Shown piece after piece: positions 20,703-28,411 of a stretch of DNA of 64,000 bases. The stretch's first letter is position 1. Each line of letters opens with the position of its first letter. The notes under the pieces were generated by a model. The model had not been told where the DNA came from. It worked only from the letters and a program-made list of their open reading frames with translations, and did not search any database. The DNA is from CAVUEG01 sp963740525 (GTDB lineage: Bacteria; Actinomycetota; Actinomycetes; Propionibacteriales; Nocardioidaceae): the NCBI GenBank assembly GCA_963740525.1, contig CAVUEG010000008.1:1-64000 (forward strand). Direction: 5' to 3'. The translations under genes were made by a program, and so were the position numbers.

Positions 20703-21824
20703 TCAGGCGTCGTAGTCCAGCACCAGCCGGTTGCTCGTCGGGTGGGACTGGCAGGTGAGGACGTAGCCGCGCTCGACCTCATCGGGCTCGAGCGCCCAGT
20801 TGGTGTCCATCTCGACGGTGCCCTCGAGGACCTTCGCGCGGCAGGTCCCGCAGACCCCGCCCTTGCAGGCGAACGGCGCGTCCGCCCGGACCGCGAGCGC
20901 TGCCTCGAGCACCGGGGGGCCGTCGGTCGACAGCCGGAACTCCGAAGTCCGGCCGTCGAGCCGGATCGAGACCTCCGCCCCTTCAGCGGGTGCGTCGACC
21001 GGTGCCGTACGGCGCACCGGAGGGGCCGCCTCGACGTGGAACACCTCGGCATGCACGTGTCGTTTCGGCACGCCCTCGTCGACCAGCAGCGCGCGGAGCT
21101 CATGCACCATCTCGAACGGTCCGCACAGGAACCACTCGTCCACGGTGTCGACCGGCAGCAGGCCGGAGAGGATCCGCTTCATCCGGTCCCGGTCGAGCCG
21201 GCCCGAGAACAGCTCGGCCTCCTGTGCCTCGCGGGACAGCACGTGCACGAGGTGGAAGCGGTCCTGGTAGCGGTCCTTGAGGTCCTCGACCTCCTCGAGG
21301 AACATCACCGACTTGTGGGTGCGGTTGGCATACAGCAGCGTCACCGTCGAGCCCGGCTCGGTCTCCAGCGTGGTCGCCACGATGGACAGCACCGGGGTGA
21401 TGCCGGACCCGGCGGCGACACAGACGTAGTGACGCGACTGCTCGGGGTCCAGCTCGGTGAAGAAGCCACCGGTCGGGGTCATCACGTCGAGACGGTCACC
21501 GGGCGCGAGTACGTCGAGGGCATGCTCGCTGAACGCCCCTCCGGGGAGCCTCTTGACCGCGATCCGGAGCACCCCGGAGGAGACCGGCGTACAGATCGAG
21601 TAGTTGCGGCGGACGTCGTCGCCGGCAAGCTCGGTGCGCAGCGTCAGGTGCTGACCCTGGGTGAAGGAGTACGCCTCGCGCAGCTCGTCGGGCACCTCGA
21701 ACGTGATCGCCACCGAGTCCTCGGTGAGCGGCTCGATCGCGGAGACCGCGAGCGAGTGGAAGACGGAGTGGCTGCGCCGGCCCTCGGGGGCGGCGGTGGT
21801 GGCGGGGATCGCCTCGGCAGTCAT
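20703..21824 (-). CDS. paaE: phenylacetyl-CoA epoxidase reductase subunit PaaE
   Basis: PaaE passes electrons from NAD(P)H through FAD and a [2Fe-2S] cluster to the PaaABC(D) epoxidase. The 373-residue protein has a ferredoxin-reductase half (FAD block RRNYSICTPVSSG; nucleotide block VCVAAGSGITPVLSI; GPFEMV) and a C-terminal plant-type ferredoxin with CKGGVCGTCRAKV plus a distal cysteine in VLTCQS. The ATG at 21822-21824 overlaps the paaD stop as TGATG; a longer upstream frame is rejected because it would run through paaD. It is the last gene of the operon. Confidence 0.95.
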   Translation of the reverse strand: MTAEAIPATTAAPEGRRSHSVFHSLAVSAIEPLTEDSVAITFEVPDELREAYSFTQGQHLTLRTELAGDDVRRNYSICTPVSSGVLRIAVKRLPGGAFSEHALDVLAPGDRLDVMTPTGGFFTELDPEQSRHYVCVAAGSGITPVLSIVATTLETEPGSTVTLLYANRTHKSVMFLEEVEDLKDRYQDRFHLVHVLSREAQEAELFSGRLDRDRMKRILSGLLPVDTVDEWFLCGPFEMVHELRALLVDEGVPKRHVHAEVFHVEAAPPVRRTAPVDAPAEGAEVSIRLDGRTSEFRLSTDGPPVLEAALAVRADAPFACKGGVCGTCRAKVLEGTVEMDTNWALEPDEVERGYVLTCQSHPTSNRLVLDYDA

Positions 21825-22327
21825 CAGATCGCCTTGAAGTGGTCGAAGGGTTCCTGGCAGTACCGGCAGACCCACAGGGACTTGCAGGCGGTGGATCCGA
21901 AGCGCGACAGCTCGCGGGTGTCCGGCGAGCCGCACTGCGGGCACCGCAGCGACAGGGTGAGGCCTACCGGCCCGTCACTCCTGGCGCCGGGGGGCACGAT
22001 GCCGTACTCCCGCAGCTTCGCCTTGCCCGCCTCACTCATCCAGTCGGTGGTCCAGGCGGGGGCGAGCACGAACTCCACCTCGACCCGGTCGTGGCCGGCC
22101 GCACGCAGTGCCGCCACCACGTCGTCGCGGATCGACTCGGTGGCCGGGCAGCCGGAGTACGTCGGCGTGATCCGCACCCGGACCGTGCCATCGGCGTCCT
22201 CGTCGACCCCGCGCAGGATGCCCAGATCCTCGATGGTCAGCACCGGGACCTCGGGGTCGAGCACGGCGGCGGCGACGTCGTAGGCATTCAGGCCGGTGGC
22301 GAGGCTGGTCCCGCTCGTGCCGCTCAC
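21824..22327 (-). CDS. paaD: phenylacetate degradation protein PaaD (DUF59/MIP18-type)
   Basis: PaaD belongs to the DUF59 iron-sulfur assembly family and is needed for an active phenylacetyl-CoA epoxidase, probably in maturing its Fe-S or diiron centres. The 167-residue protein reads DPEVPVLTIEDLGILRGV and ITPTYSGCPATESIRDDV in the DUF59 part. It ends in a zinc-ribbon-like tail with two CxxC pairs (LRCPQCGSPDTRE and WVCRYCQEPFD). The GTG at 22325-22327 overlaps the paaC stop (GTGA), which fixes the start. Confidence 0.93.
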   Translation of the reverse strand: MSGTSGTSLATGLNAYDVAAAVLDPEVPVLTIEDLGILRGVDEDADGTVRVRITPTYSGCPATESIRDDVVAALRAAGHDRVEVEFVLAPAWTTDWMSEAGKAKLREYGIVPPGARSDGPVGLTLSLRCPQCGSPDTRELSRFGSTACKSLWVCRYCQEPFDHFKAI

Positions 22328-23094
22328 CAGGTCGCCCCGGGGTGGGAGCGGGCGAGGTGCTGCATCTCCGCGAGCAGGTAGCCCATCTGCTCCGTGTGGA
22401 TCCCCCGGCGGCCACCGGTGACCGCCGGGGTCACCTCGGGCTGGGTCAGGGTCGCCTCGGCGAGCACCTCGGCCAGGTAGGCGTCGAACGCAGGGCGCAG
22501 CGAGCTCGGCAGCACCGCGACCCCGCCGTCCACCAACCTCGGGTCCACCTCGGTGTCGTCGAAGAGCTCCGCGACGTAGGGCCATTCCGCATCGATCGCC
22601 GCCTGCATCCGGCGGTGGCTCTCGTCGGTGCCGTCGCCGAGGCGGCGCACCCACAAGGTGGCGTGGTCGCGGTGGTAGTCGACCTCCTTGACCGCCTTGG
22701 CCGCCACGGCCGCGAGGGTGTCGTCGGTGCTGGTCTGGAGGGCGTCGTAGAGCGCGCGCTGGTACGTGGCGAGGACCAGGAGCCTGGCCATCGTCACGCC
22801 GAAGTCCTGCTGGTCGCGCTCGACGAGCTGGACGTTGCGGAACTCGCGCTCGTCGCGCAGGTAGGCGAGGTCGTCCTCCGAGCAGGCAGGGTCCATCAGC
22901 GAACCGGCGTACGTGAGGAGCATGCGCGCCTGACCGAGCTGGTCGAGGGCGATGTTGGCCAGCGCCACGTCCTCCTCGAGCTGTGGAGCGGCCGCGATCC
23001 ACTCCCCCATCCGCTGCGCCGAGACCAGCGCGTCGTCGCCGAGGCCGAGGAGGTACGCCGCGGTCGCCGGAGCCAGCTCGTCGGACGCGCTCAC
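22324..23094 (-). CDS. paaC: phenylacetyl-CoA epoxidase subunit PaaC
   Basis: PaaC is the ferritin-like structural partner of the catalytic subunit PaaA. The 256-residue protein is almost all helical and reads YLLGLGDDALVSAQRMGEW, EDVALANIALDQLGQARMLL and KEVDYHRDHATLWVRRLGDG, typical of the family. The GTG start at 23092-23094 overlaps the paaB stop codon, so translation is coupled. Its TGA overlaps the paaD start. Confidence 0.95.
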   Translation of the reverse strand: MSASDELAPATAAYLLGLGDDALVSAQRMGEWIAAAPQLEEDVALANIALDQLGQARMLLTYAGSLMDPACSEDDLAYLRDEREFRNVQLVERDQQDFGVTMARLLVLATYQRALYDALQTSTDDTLAAVAAKAVKEVDYHRDHATLWVRRLGDGTDESHRRMQAAIDAEWPYVAELFDDTEVDPRLVDGGVAVLPSSLRPAFDAYLAEVLAEATLTQPEVTPAVTGGRRGIHTEQMGYLLAEMQHLARSHPGATW

Positions 23095-23381
23095 AGGTGC
23101 TCCACGCCGTCGGGCACGTCGTAGAAGGTCGGGTGCCGGTAGATCTTGTCCCCGGCAGGCTCGAAGAAGCTGTCCTTCTCGTCCGGGCTCGACGCCGTGA
23201 TCGACGCCGCGGGGACCACCCACAGCGAGACGCCCTCCTGGCGGCGGGTGTAGAGGTCGCGGGCGTTGCGCAGCGCCATCTCCGCGTCGGGCGCGTGCAG
23301 CGAGCCGACGTGGACGTGGGAGAGGCCCCGCTTGCTGCGGACGAAGACCTCCCACAGCGGCCATTCGCGTGCCGTGGTCAT
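23091..23381 (-). CDS. paaB: phenylacetyl-CoA epoxidase subunit PaaB
   Basis: PaaB is a small subunit that bridges the PaaAC heterodimers of the epoxidase. The 96-residue protein begins MTTAREWPLWEVFVRSKRG, contains LSHVHVGSLHAPDAEMALRN and ends with a metal- or partner-binding tail (FFEPAGDKIYRHPTFYDVP), all family hallmarks. The ATG at 23379-23381 overlaps the paaA TGA (TGATG), which sets the start; the open frame that continues upstream is the antisense-like shadow of paaA. Confidence 0.96.
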   Translation of the reverse strand: MTTAREWPLWEVFVRSKRGLSHVHVGSLHAPDAEMALRNARDLYTRRQEGVSLWVVPAASITASSPDEKDSFFEPAGDKIYRHPTFYDVPDGVEHL

Positions 23382-24421
23382 CAAGCCACCGCCGACCGGG
23401 TCGCGTGCTTGGCCGCGTAGGCCAGCGAGGCCTCGCGCACCCAGGCGCCGTCCTCGTGCGCCTTCACCCTGTGCGCCAGCCGCTCGGCGTTGCACGGGCC
23501 GTTGCCCTTGATCACCTCGAACAGCTCGGTGAAGTCGATCTCGCCGAAGTCGTGGCTCCCGCGCTCCTCGTTCCAGCGCAGGTCCGGGTCGGGCAGGGTC
23601 AGGCCGAGCACCTCGGCCTGCGGCACGGTCATGTCGACGAACCGCTGACGCAGGTCGTCGTTGGAGAAGCGCTTGATCCCCCAGGCCATGGACTGCGCGG
23701 TGTGTCCGCCTCCGGGTGCACCGGCGGCCGAGTCGGGGAGGTCGGTGTCGGGTGGGCCGAACATCATCAGGCTCGGCCACCACCACCTGTTCACGGCGTC
23801 CTGCGCCATGGCGTGCTGCGCCTCGGTGCCGTGGGAGAGCGTGTGCAGGATCTCGAACCCCTGACGCTGGTGGAACGACTCCTCCTTGCACACCCGGACC
23901 ATGGCCCGGGCGTAGGGACCGTAGGAGCAGCGGCACAGCGGGACCTGGTTGACGATCGCCGCGCCGTCGACGAGCCAGCCGATGGCGCCCATGTCGGCCC
24001 AGGTGAGGGTCGGGTAGTTGAAGATCGAGGAGTACTTCTGCCGGCCGGTGTGAAGCAGGTCGAGCAGGTCGGCCCGGTCGGCGCCGAGGGTCTCCGCGGC
24101 GGCGTACAGGTAGAGGCCGTGGCCGGCCTCGTCCTGCACCTTCGCCATCAGGATCGCCTTGCGGCGCAGGCTCGGCGCCCGGCTGATCCAGTTCCCCTCC
24201 GGCTGCATCCCGATGATCTCCGAGTGCGCGTGCTGCGCGATCTGCCGGATCAGCGTCTTGCGGTAGGCCTCGGGCATGGCGTCCCGGGGCTCGACCCGCC
24301 CGTCCTCGGCGATCAGCCGGTCGAACACGTCGTACGCCGGGTCCGTGCCTGCGTCTCCACCGCCACCCTTGTCCTGGGGCGTGGTCGGTTCATCGGGCGT
24401 GGCGAAGTCGTTGCCGTACAT
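23381..24421 (-). CDS. paaA: phenylacetyl-CoA epoxidase catalytic subunit PaaA
   Basis: PaaA carries the diiron site that turns phenylacetyl-CoA into the ring 1,2-epoxide, opening the aerobic phenylacetate pathway. The 346-residue protein shows the carboxylate/histidine ligand motifs VQDEAGHGLYLY and CKEESFHQRQGFEI and the conserved FNYPTLTWADMGAIGWLVDG. It is the first gene of an intact, overlapping paaABCDE operon. The rest of the pathway (paaG, paaZ, paaK, paaI) is not in the window. Two inverted repeats lie just upstream of its ATG. Confidence 0.97.
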   Translation of the reverse strand: MYGNDFATPDEPTTPQDKGGGGDAGTDPAYDVFDRLIAEDGRVEPRDAMPEAYRKTLIRQIAQHAHSEIIGMQPEGNWISRAPSLRRKAILMAKVQDEAGHGLYLYAAAETLGADRADLLDLLHTGRQKYSSIFNYPTLTWADMGAIGWLVDGAAIVNQVPLCRCSYGPYARAMVRVCKEESFHQRQGFEILHTLSHGTEAQHAMAQDAVNRWWWPSLMMFGPPDTDLPDSAAGAPGGGHTAQSMAWGIKRFSNDDLRQRFVDMTVPQAEVLGLTLPDPDLRWNEERGSHDFGEIDFTELFEVIKGNGPCNAERLAHRVKAHEDGAWVREASLAYAAKHATRSAVA

Positions 24422-24443
24422 GCCCTGAGCCTAACACCCGGTA

Positions 24444-24478
24444 TGACACTTCTCTGCACCTCGAACGTGCACGTGTCA
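24444..24478. promoter_or_regulatory. inverted repeat upstream of paaA, possible operator
   Basis: TGACAC at 24444-24449 is mirrored by GTGTCA at 24473-24478, and an inner pair TGCAC (24455-24459) / GTGCA (24467-24471) nests inside. It begins 22 bp upstream of the paaA start. A TetR-type repressor (PaaR) often controls paa operons and would be a candidate, but no regulator gene is present here and the site is only inferred. Confidence 0.4.
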
Positions 24479-24497
24479 TATGCGGTTTGGTCCCCAA

Positions 24498-24519
24498 CCG
24501 CAGGCTTTCGGGCCTGCGG
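24498..24519. other. perfect 8-bp stem-loop between paaA and the GNAT gene
   Basis: CCGCAGGC (24498-24505) pairs exactly with GCCTGCGG (24512-24519) across the six-base loop TTTCGG. There is no following T-run, so it is not a canonical terminator. It sits in the 174-bp divergent region between paaA and the GNAT gene and could be an mRNA leader hairpin or an operator. Confidence 0.4.
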
Positions 24520-24595
24520 CATGCAGTTCGTGACCAATGGATGAGGGTTGACGGGCGCCGGTGGGCGAGGAACCGACGGGTGTTTGGATGGGGAC

Positions 24596-25141
24596 ATGAC
24601 CTCCGCCGACGTCTCCTGCCGGACCGCCTGGGCCGATGACGCTCCCGGGATCGCCTCTCTGCAGGTGCGCGCCTGGAGAGAGATGTACGCCGACCTCCTG
24701 CCCCCGGAGGTCCTCGACGGACTCGACGCGGAGGAGCTGGCCGCGGCCTGGCGGGAGTCGGTCGTCGCGCCCAAGGACGCCCGCAACCGCGCGCTCGTTG
24801 CCCTTGAGCGCAACCGGATCGTCGGGTTCGCGATCACCGGCCCGGCCGCGGACCCGGACGCCGACCCCATCGCCGACGGAGAGATCAGCGAGTTCACGGT
24901 GGACCCCGCCGACCAGCGCAGCGGGCACGGGTCCCGGCTGATGCAGGCCTGCGTGGACACGCTCACGGCCGACAAGTTCACCCGCGCGGTCACCTGGCTG
25001 AATGCCACGAACGACCCGCTGCGCACCTTCCTCACCGCCACCGGATGGGCTCCGGACGGAGCCCATCGCGAGCTCGACTTCCACGGAGACGGCACCTTGA
25101 CGGTCAAGCAGGTGAGGCTGCATACGGCCCTCGGAGTTTGA
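24596..25141 (+). CDS. GNAT family N-acetyltransferase
   Basis: A 181-residue GNAT protein, expected to transfer an acetyl group from acetyl-CoA to an unknown amine. The acetyl-CoA region is EISEFTVDPADQRSGHGSRL (beta-4 and the R/Q-x-x-G-x-G/A motif, here QRSGHG). The N-terminal ATDDAPGIASLQVRAWREMY-like block (WADDAPGIASLQVRAWREMY) and RIVGFAITG fit the family. The ATG at 24596 is preferred to one 48 bp upstream because GATGGGG lies just before it. It is divergent from paaA with no evident link. Confidence 0.82.
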   Translation: MTSADVSCRTAWADDAPGIASLQVRAWREMYADLLPPEVLDGLDAEELAAAWRESVVAPKDARNRALVALERNRIVGFAITGPAADPDADPIADGEISEFTVDPADQRSGHGSRLMQACVDTLTADKFTRAVTWLNATNDPLRTFLTATGWAPDGAHRELDFHGDGTLTVKQVRLHTALGV

Positions 25142-25219
25142 AATGACCGAAATAGGGCAACTAAACCTTCGCCTCGTGCGTCGTACTTGATGAGGCCGCA
25201 CGATCCCAGGGGGTTTCCA

Positions 25220-25444
25220 GTGTTCGCTCCGTTGCCGTTTCTCTACCGCATCGTCGTCTCCGTGCTCGCCGTCCTGACCTGTCTCGGCCTCGGCGCCTGG
25301 CTCACCTTCGTCGCCGAGCTGCCCGTCCTCACCTCCGTCGGAGCCGGCGTGGGTGCGGCCCTCGGCCTGGTGGCCTCCTACGTGCTCGTGCACGACTTCC
25401 ACCATCGCCAGACGCAGCGGGTCGTCGTACGCCGCCACGACTGA
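25220..25444 (+). CDS. small membrane protein, unknown
   Basis: A protein of 74 residues with two predicted membrane helices (IVVSVLAVLTCLGLGAWLTF and SVGAGVGAALGLVASYVLV) and a histidine/arginine-rich tail (HDFHHRQTQRVVVRRHD). The GTG at 25220 is chosen because AGGGGGT lies seven bases upstream; an in-frame ATG at 25187 is the alternative. No family was recognised. It lies between a GNAT gene and azlCD on the same strand without overlap. Confidence 0.55.
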   Translation: MFAPLPFLYRIVVSVLAVLTCLGLGAWLTFVAELPVLTSVGAGVGAALGLVASYVLVHDFHHRQTQRVVVRRHD

Positions 25445-25498
25445 CCGACGCTCTCACCGACCCGCCCCCGAGGGTCGCAGCGTTGCTAGGTTCACGGG

Positions 25499-26242
25499 GT
25501 GATCGCAGATGACCCAGCCGTCGAGCGCGCGCGGCGCAGGGCGATCGTCCGGGACGCGGTGGCCGTCGGCGTCGCCACGGGGGCGTACGGGATCTCCTTC
25601 GGCGCGGTAGCCGTGACGTCGGGGCTGGACGTGTGGCAGACCTGTGCCCTCTCCCTTCTGGTCTTCACCGGGGCCTCCCAGTTCGCACTCGTCGGGGTGC
25701 TCGGCGCCGGCGGCGCGCCACTCGCGGCTGCGGTCGCTGGTCTCCTGCTCGGCACCCGGAACACGCTCTACGGCCTCCGGCTCGCCCCTCTCCTGGGCTG
25801 GACGGGCGTACGCCGAGCCGCCGCGGCACACCTCGTCATCGACGAGTCCACGGCGATGAGCGTGACCCGCGACTCGCATGCGGACGCCCGGCTGGGGTTC
25901 GTCTGGACCGGCGCGTCGGTCTTCCTACTGTGGAACCTCGCCACCCTGGCCGGCGCCCTGGCAGGCAACCGGCTGGGCGACCCCCGCAGCTACGGCCTCG
26001 ACGCCGCGGTGGGTGCGGCGTTCCTGGCCCTGCTGTGGCCACGCCTGAGCGCGACCCGGAACAAGGTCGCGGCCGTGCTCGGGGCCGGGGTCGCGCTCGG
26101 ACTGGTGCCGCTCACGCCGGCCGGCGTACCCGTCCTCGCGGCGGCCGTGGTGGCACTGGGCCTCGGCCTGGCCACGACAGGCGACGACCCGACCGAGGTC
26201 CCTGGCGCCGACGACCTTCCCCGCGGAGGTGGGCACCGATGA
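25499..26242 (+). CDS. azlC: AzlC family branched-chain amino acid exporter, large subunit
   Basis: AzlC with AzlD forms an exporter for branched-chain amino acids and analogues. The 247-residue protein starts at a GTG and has about seven hydrophobic segments. The family signature AYGISFGAVAVTSGLDVWQT and LLVFTGASQFALVGVLGAGG appears in the first third, and LGTRNTLYGLRLAPLLGW near residue 85. The stop overlaps the azlD start by four bases (ATGA). Substrate assignment is by family. Confidence 0.9.
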   Translation: MIADDPAVERARRRAIVRDAVAVGVATGAYGISFGAVAVTSGLDVWQTCALSLLVFTGASQFALVGVLGAGGAPLAAAVAGLLLGTRNTLYGLRLAPLLGWTGVRRAAAAHLVIDESTAMSVTRDSHADARLGFVWTGASVFLLWNLATLAGALAGNRLGDPRSYGLDAAVGAAFLALLWPRLSATRNKVAAVLGAGVALGLVPLTPAGVPVLAAAVVALGLGLATTGDDPTEVPGADDLPRGGGHR

Positions 26243-26550
26243 CCTGGTTCGCGGTGCTGCTCTGCGCCGCAGGGTGTTACCTGCTCAAGCTCGCCGGCCT
26301 GTCGGTGCCGTCCAGGGTGCTGAACCGGCCCGTCGTCCGCCACGTCTCGGACCTGCTCCCGGTCGCGCTGCTCGCGGCGCTGATCGCGGTCCAGGTCCTG
26401 GCCCGGACCGACTCATCGGGCCAGCACCTCAGCGTCGACGCCCGGCTGGCGGGCCTCGCCGCGGCCACCCTGGCGCTCGTCCTCCGGGCGCCCTTCATCG
26501 TCGTGGTGGTCGTCGCCGCCGCGACCGCCGCCGGGACCCGGTTGCTCTGA
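26239..26550 (+). CDS. azlD: AzlD family branched-chain amino acid exporter, small subunit
   Basis: A 103-residue protein with three to four membrane helices (WFAVLLCAAGCYLLKLAGL; LLPVALLAALIAVQVLA; LRAPFIVVVVVAAATAAG), the size and pattern of AzlD. It overlaps azlC by ATGA and is the obligate partner. It converges on the VOC protein gene; a short GCCGC-GGTT-GCGGC hairpin at 26583-26596 followed by CTTTT lies between them and could be a weak terminator. Confidence 0.88.
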   Translation: MTWFAVLLCAAGCYLLKLAGLSVPSRVLNRPVVRHVSDLLPVALLAALIAVQVLARTDSSGQHLSVDARLAGLAAATLALVLRAPFIVVVVVAAATAAGTRLL

Positions 26551-26617
26551 CTCGCGGCGCGACCTCGATGCGCACCGGATCAGCCGCGGTTGCGGCGCAA
26601 TTGACCTTTTGGAGCAG

Positions 26618-27070
26618 CTAAGACGGGATCTCGATCCGCCCAGCCCCATCGATCGGGAAACCGGGGTTGTGGCAGATCTCCCAGAGATGACCGTCCGGGT
26701 CCGCGAAGTAGCCGGAGTAGCCACCCCACTCCGTCCGCTTCGCGGGCTTGACCACCCGTCCGCCGGCCTCGTGGACGCGGGCGAAGGCGAGGTCGACGGC
26801 GTCCACGGTCGGCAGGTTGATCGCCAGGGTGATCCCGCGGTAGGCGGGGAGCTCGTCCTGGTCGACCGGGTCCAGCGCGGCATCGTCGGCGAGCTCGTCG
26901 TAGCCATACAGGCCGAGCCAGGTGCCGGAGGTGCGGAACCACGTGATCCCGGCCGACAGGTCGCGGACCTGCGTCCACCCGAGTCCGCGGTAGAACGCAG
27001 CGGACCGTTCGAGGTCGGCGACCCCGAGGGTGACGATCGAGAGGTTCGGGGCGATCTCCGGGGCGCTCAT
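26618..27070 (-). CDS. VOC family (glyoxalase/bleomycin-resistance fold) protein
   Basis: A 150-residue vicinal-oxygen-chelate protein with the two beta-alpha-beta-beta-beta modules of the fold: LSIVTLGVADLERSAAFYRG with LGW in the first, and TLAINLPTVDAVDLAFARVH and DPDGHLWEICHNPGF in the second. The EICHNP ending supplies the usual metal-site glutamate. The ATG at 27068-27070 overlaps the stop of the upstream TPR gene (ATGA). The reaction is not predictable; lyase, dioxygenase and binding roles all occur in this family. Confidence 0.85.
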   Translation of the reverse strand: MSAPEIAPNLSIVTLGVADLERSAAFYRGLGWTQVRDLSAGITWFRTSGTWLGLYGYDELADDAALDPVDQDELPAYRGITLAINLPTVDAVDLAFARVHEAGGRVVKPAKRTEWGGYSGYFADPDGHLWEICHNPGFPIDGAGRIEIPS

Positions 27071-27528
27071 GGGCTGATGCTGCCAGATCCGTGTCCGTCG
27101 TACAGAGCGATCGCCTGTCGTACGGCGGCGCGCGCCCTGGTGCGGTCGCCGGCGTCGTCGTACGCGACTCCGAGGAGGTACCAGCCACGCCAGTCCTCCG
27201 GGTCCCTCTCCACCCGCATGCGGTGGGACTCGAAGGCACGGTCGGCCGCCGTGCGCTCGACGCGACCCGAAGGAGCCCGGGGCAAGTCGTCGACCGTGAG
27301 CGCATTCTCGTCGGCGAGGATCGCGGCGAGCCGCGCTGAGCGTCGCCCGAACTCCAGCTCGCGTACCACCAGATAGACCCCGATCAGAGGGATCACCAGG
27401 ACCGCGACCCCGAGGAGCGCCCCGATCACCGAGCCCGAGGTGAGCAGCGCGATCCCCTTGACGCCGACCAGCACGACATAGAACGCCAGGACCAGCACCA
27501 TCAGCCCCACGGTGAGGCGGGTGCGCAT
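27067..27528 (-). CDS. TPR-containing membrane protein, unknown function
   Basis: A 153-residue protein with two N-terminal membrane helices (LMVLVLAFYVVLVGVKGIAL and GALLGVAVLVIPLIGVYLVV) and a soluble tail with one tetratricopeptide-like repeat (DWRGWYLLGVAYDDAGDRTR, then ARAAVRQAIALYDG). It follows dapB directly (dapB stop and this ATG share 27528) and overlaps the VOC gene. I recall the pairing with dapB in Nocardioides relatives. No role is known. Confidence 0.7.
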   Translation of the reverse strand: MRTRLTVGLMVLVLAFYVVLVGVKGIALLTSGSVIGALLGVAVLVIPLIGVYLVVRELEFGRRSARLAAILADENALTVDDLPRAPSGRVERTAADRAFESHRMRVERDPEDWRGWYLLGVAYDDAGDRTRARAAVRQAIALYDGHGSGSISP

Positions 27529-28280
27529 CAGTCGAGGTCCAGGAACGCCTCGAGGCCGACGGTGAGACCCGGCACGTCGACGATCCGACGCAGCCCCAGG
27601 AGGACACCGGGAGTGAAGGAGACCCGGTCCATCGAGTCGTGCCGGATGGTGAGCGTCTCGCCGGTCCCGCCGAGGATGACCTCCTGATGGGCGACCATCC
27701 CGCGGATGCGCAGGCCGTGCACCGGCACGCCTTCCACGTTCGCGCCGCGTGCGCCGTCGAGCCCGGTGGAGGTGGCGTCGGGCATCGGGGCGGACCCTGC
27801 CTTGCGCCGCGCGGCCGCGATCAGCTCGGCGGTACGCCGCGCCGTGCCGGACGGCGCATCTGCCTTGTCGGGGTGATGCATCTCGACCACCTCGACCGAC
27901 TCGTAGAACGCGGCCGCCTCGGCGGCGAAGCGCATCATCAGCACCGCGCCGATGGAGAAGTTGGGGGCCACCAGCACGCCGGTGGCGGGCGAGTCCGCCA
28001 GCCAGGCGCGGAGCTGGTCGAGCCTGGCGTCGTCGAAGCCGGTGGTCCCGACCACGGCGTGAATGCCCTGGCCGATGCAGAACTCGAGGTTGCCCATCAC
28101 CACGTCGGGGTGGGTGAAGTCGACCACCGCCTCGGCCCCGGCCGAACGCAGGGCCGACAGGTCGTCGTCGACGTCGATCTCGGCCACGAGCTCCATGGCC
28201 GGATCCCCGTCGACCGCAGCGCAGACCTCGCGCCCCACCTTGCCCCGGGCGCCCAGGACGCCCACCTTGAGTGCACTCAC
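27528..28280 (-). CDS. dapB: 4-hydroxy-tetrahydrodipicolinate reductase
   Basis: DapB reduces the DapA product with NAD(P)H in diaminopimelate/lysine synthesis. The 250-residue protein has the nucleotide-binding motif VGVLGARGKVGREV, the substrate loop VEMHHPDKADAPSGTA and VVGTTGFD. The GTG at 28278-28280 is preferred to a TTG nine bases upstream because the family starts with few residues before the glycine motif. It lies downstream of the M16 peptidase gene in the usual actinobacterial order, but here the two are separated by a plus-strand insertion (28.4-29.6 kb). Confidence 0.95.
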   Translation of the reverse strand: MSALKVGVLGARGKVGREVCAAVDGDPAMELVAEIDVDDDLSALRSAGAEAVVDFTHPDVVMGNLEFCIGQGIHAVVGTTGFDDARLDQLRAWLADSPATGVLVAPNFSIGAVLMMRFAAEAAAFYESVEVVEMHHPDKADAPSGTARRTAELIAAARRKAGSAPMPDATSTGLDGARGANVEGVPVHGLRIRGMVAHQEVILGGTGETLTIRHDSMDRVSFTPGVLLGLRRIVDVPGLTVGLEAFLDLD

Positions 28281-28362
28281 GGCGACCAACCTACCGGCGT
28301 GGACCGGGACCCGGACGGTTGGACCACGCCTGGATTATTGAAGGTTTAACCCTAATGGTTGT

Positions 28363-28388
28363 AATCATAAGTTTGCTGACTTATGATT
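28363..28388. promoter_or_regulatory. perfect 10-bp inverted repeat, probable operator of the SatD-like gene
   Basis: AATCATAAGT (28363-28372) and ACTTATGATT (28379-28388) are exact mirror arms around a six-base centre, in an A+T-rich patch that stands out from the GC-rich surroundings. The site ends 23 bp before the SatD-like ATG and overlaps where a -10 element would be expected. Since that gene product has a C-terminal HTH, autoregulation is a reasonable inference. Confidence 0.6.
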
Positions 28389-28411
28389 CCCTCTATCAGG
28401 GAGGAGCCAGC

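Noticed and set aside
26583..26610. A third copy of the CAATTG palindrome between azlD and the VOC gene
   Set aside because: Only CAATTGACC matches; the flanking arms do not pair and there is no second unit, so chance or an old remnant cannot be told apart.
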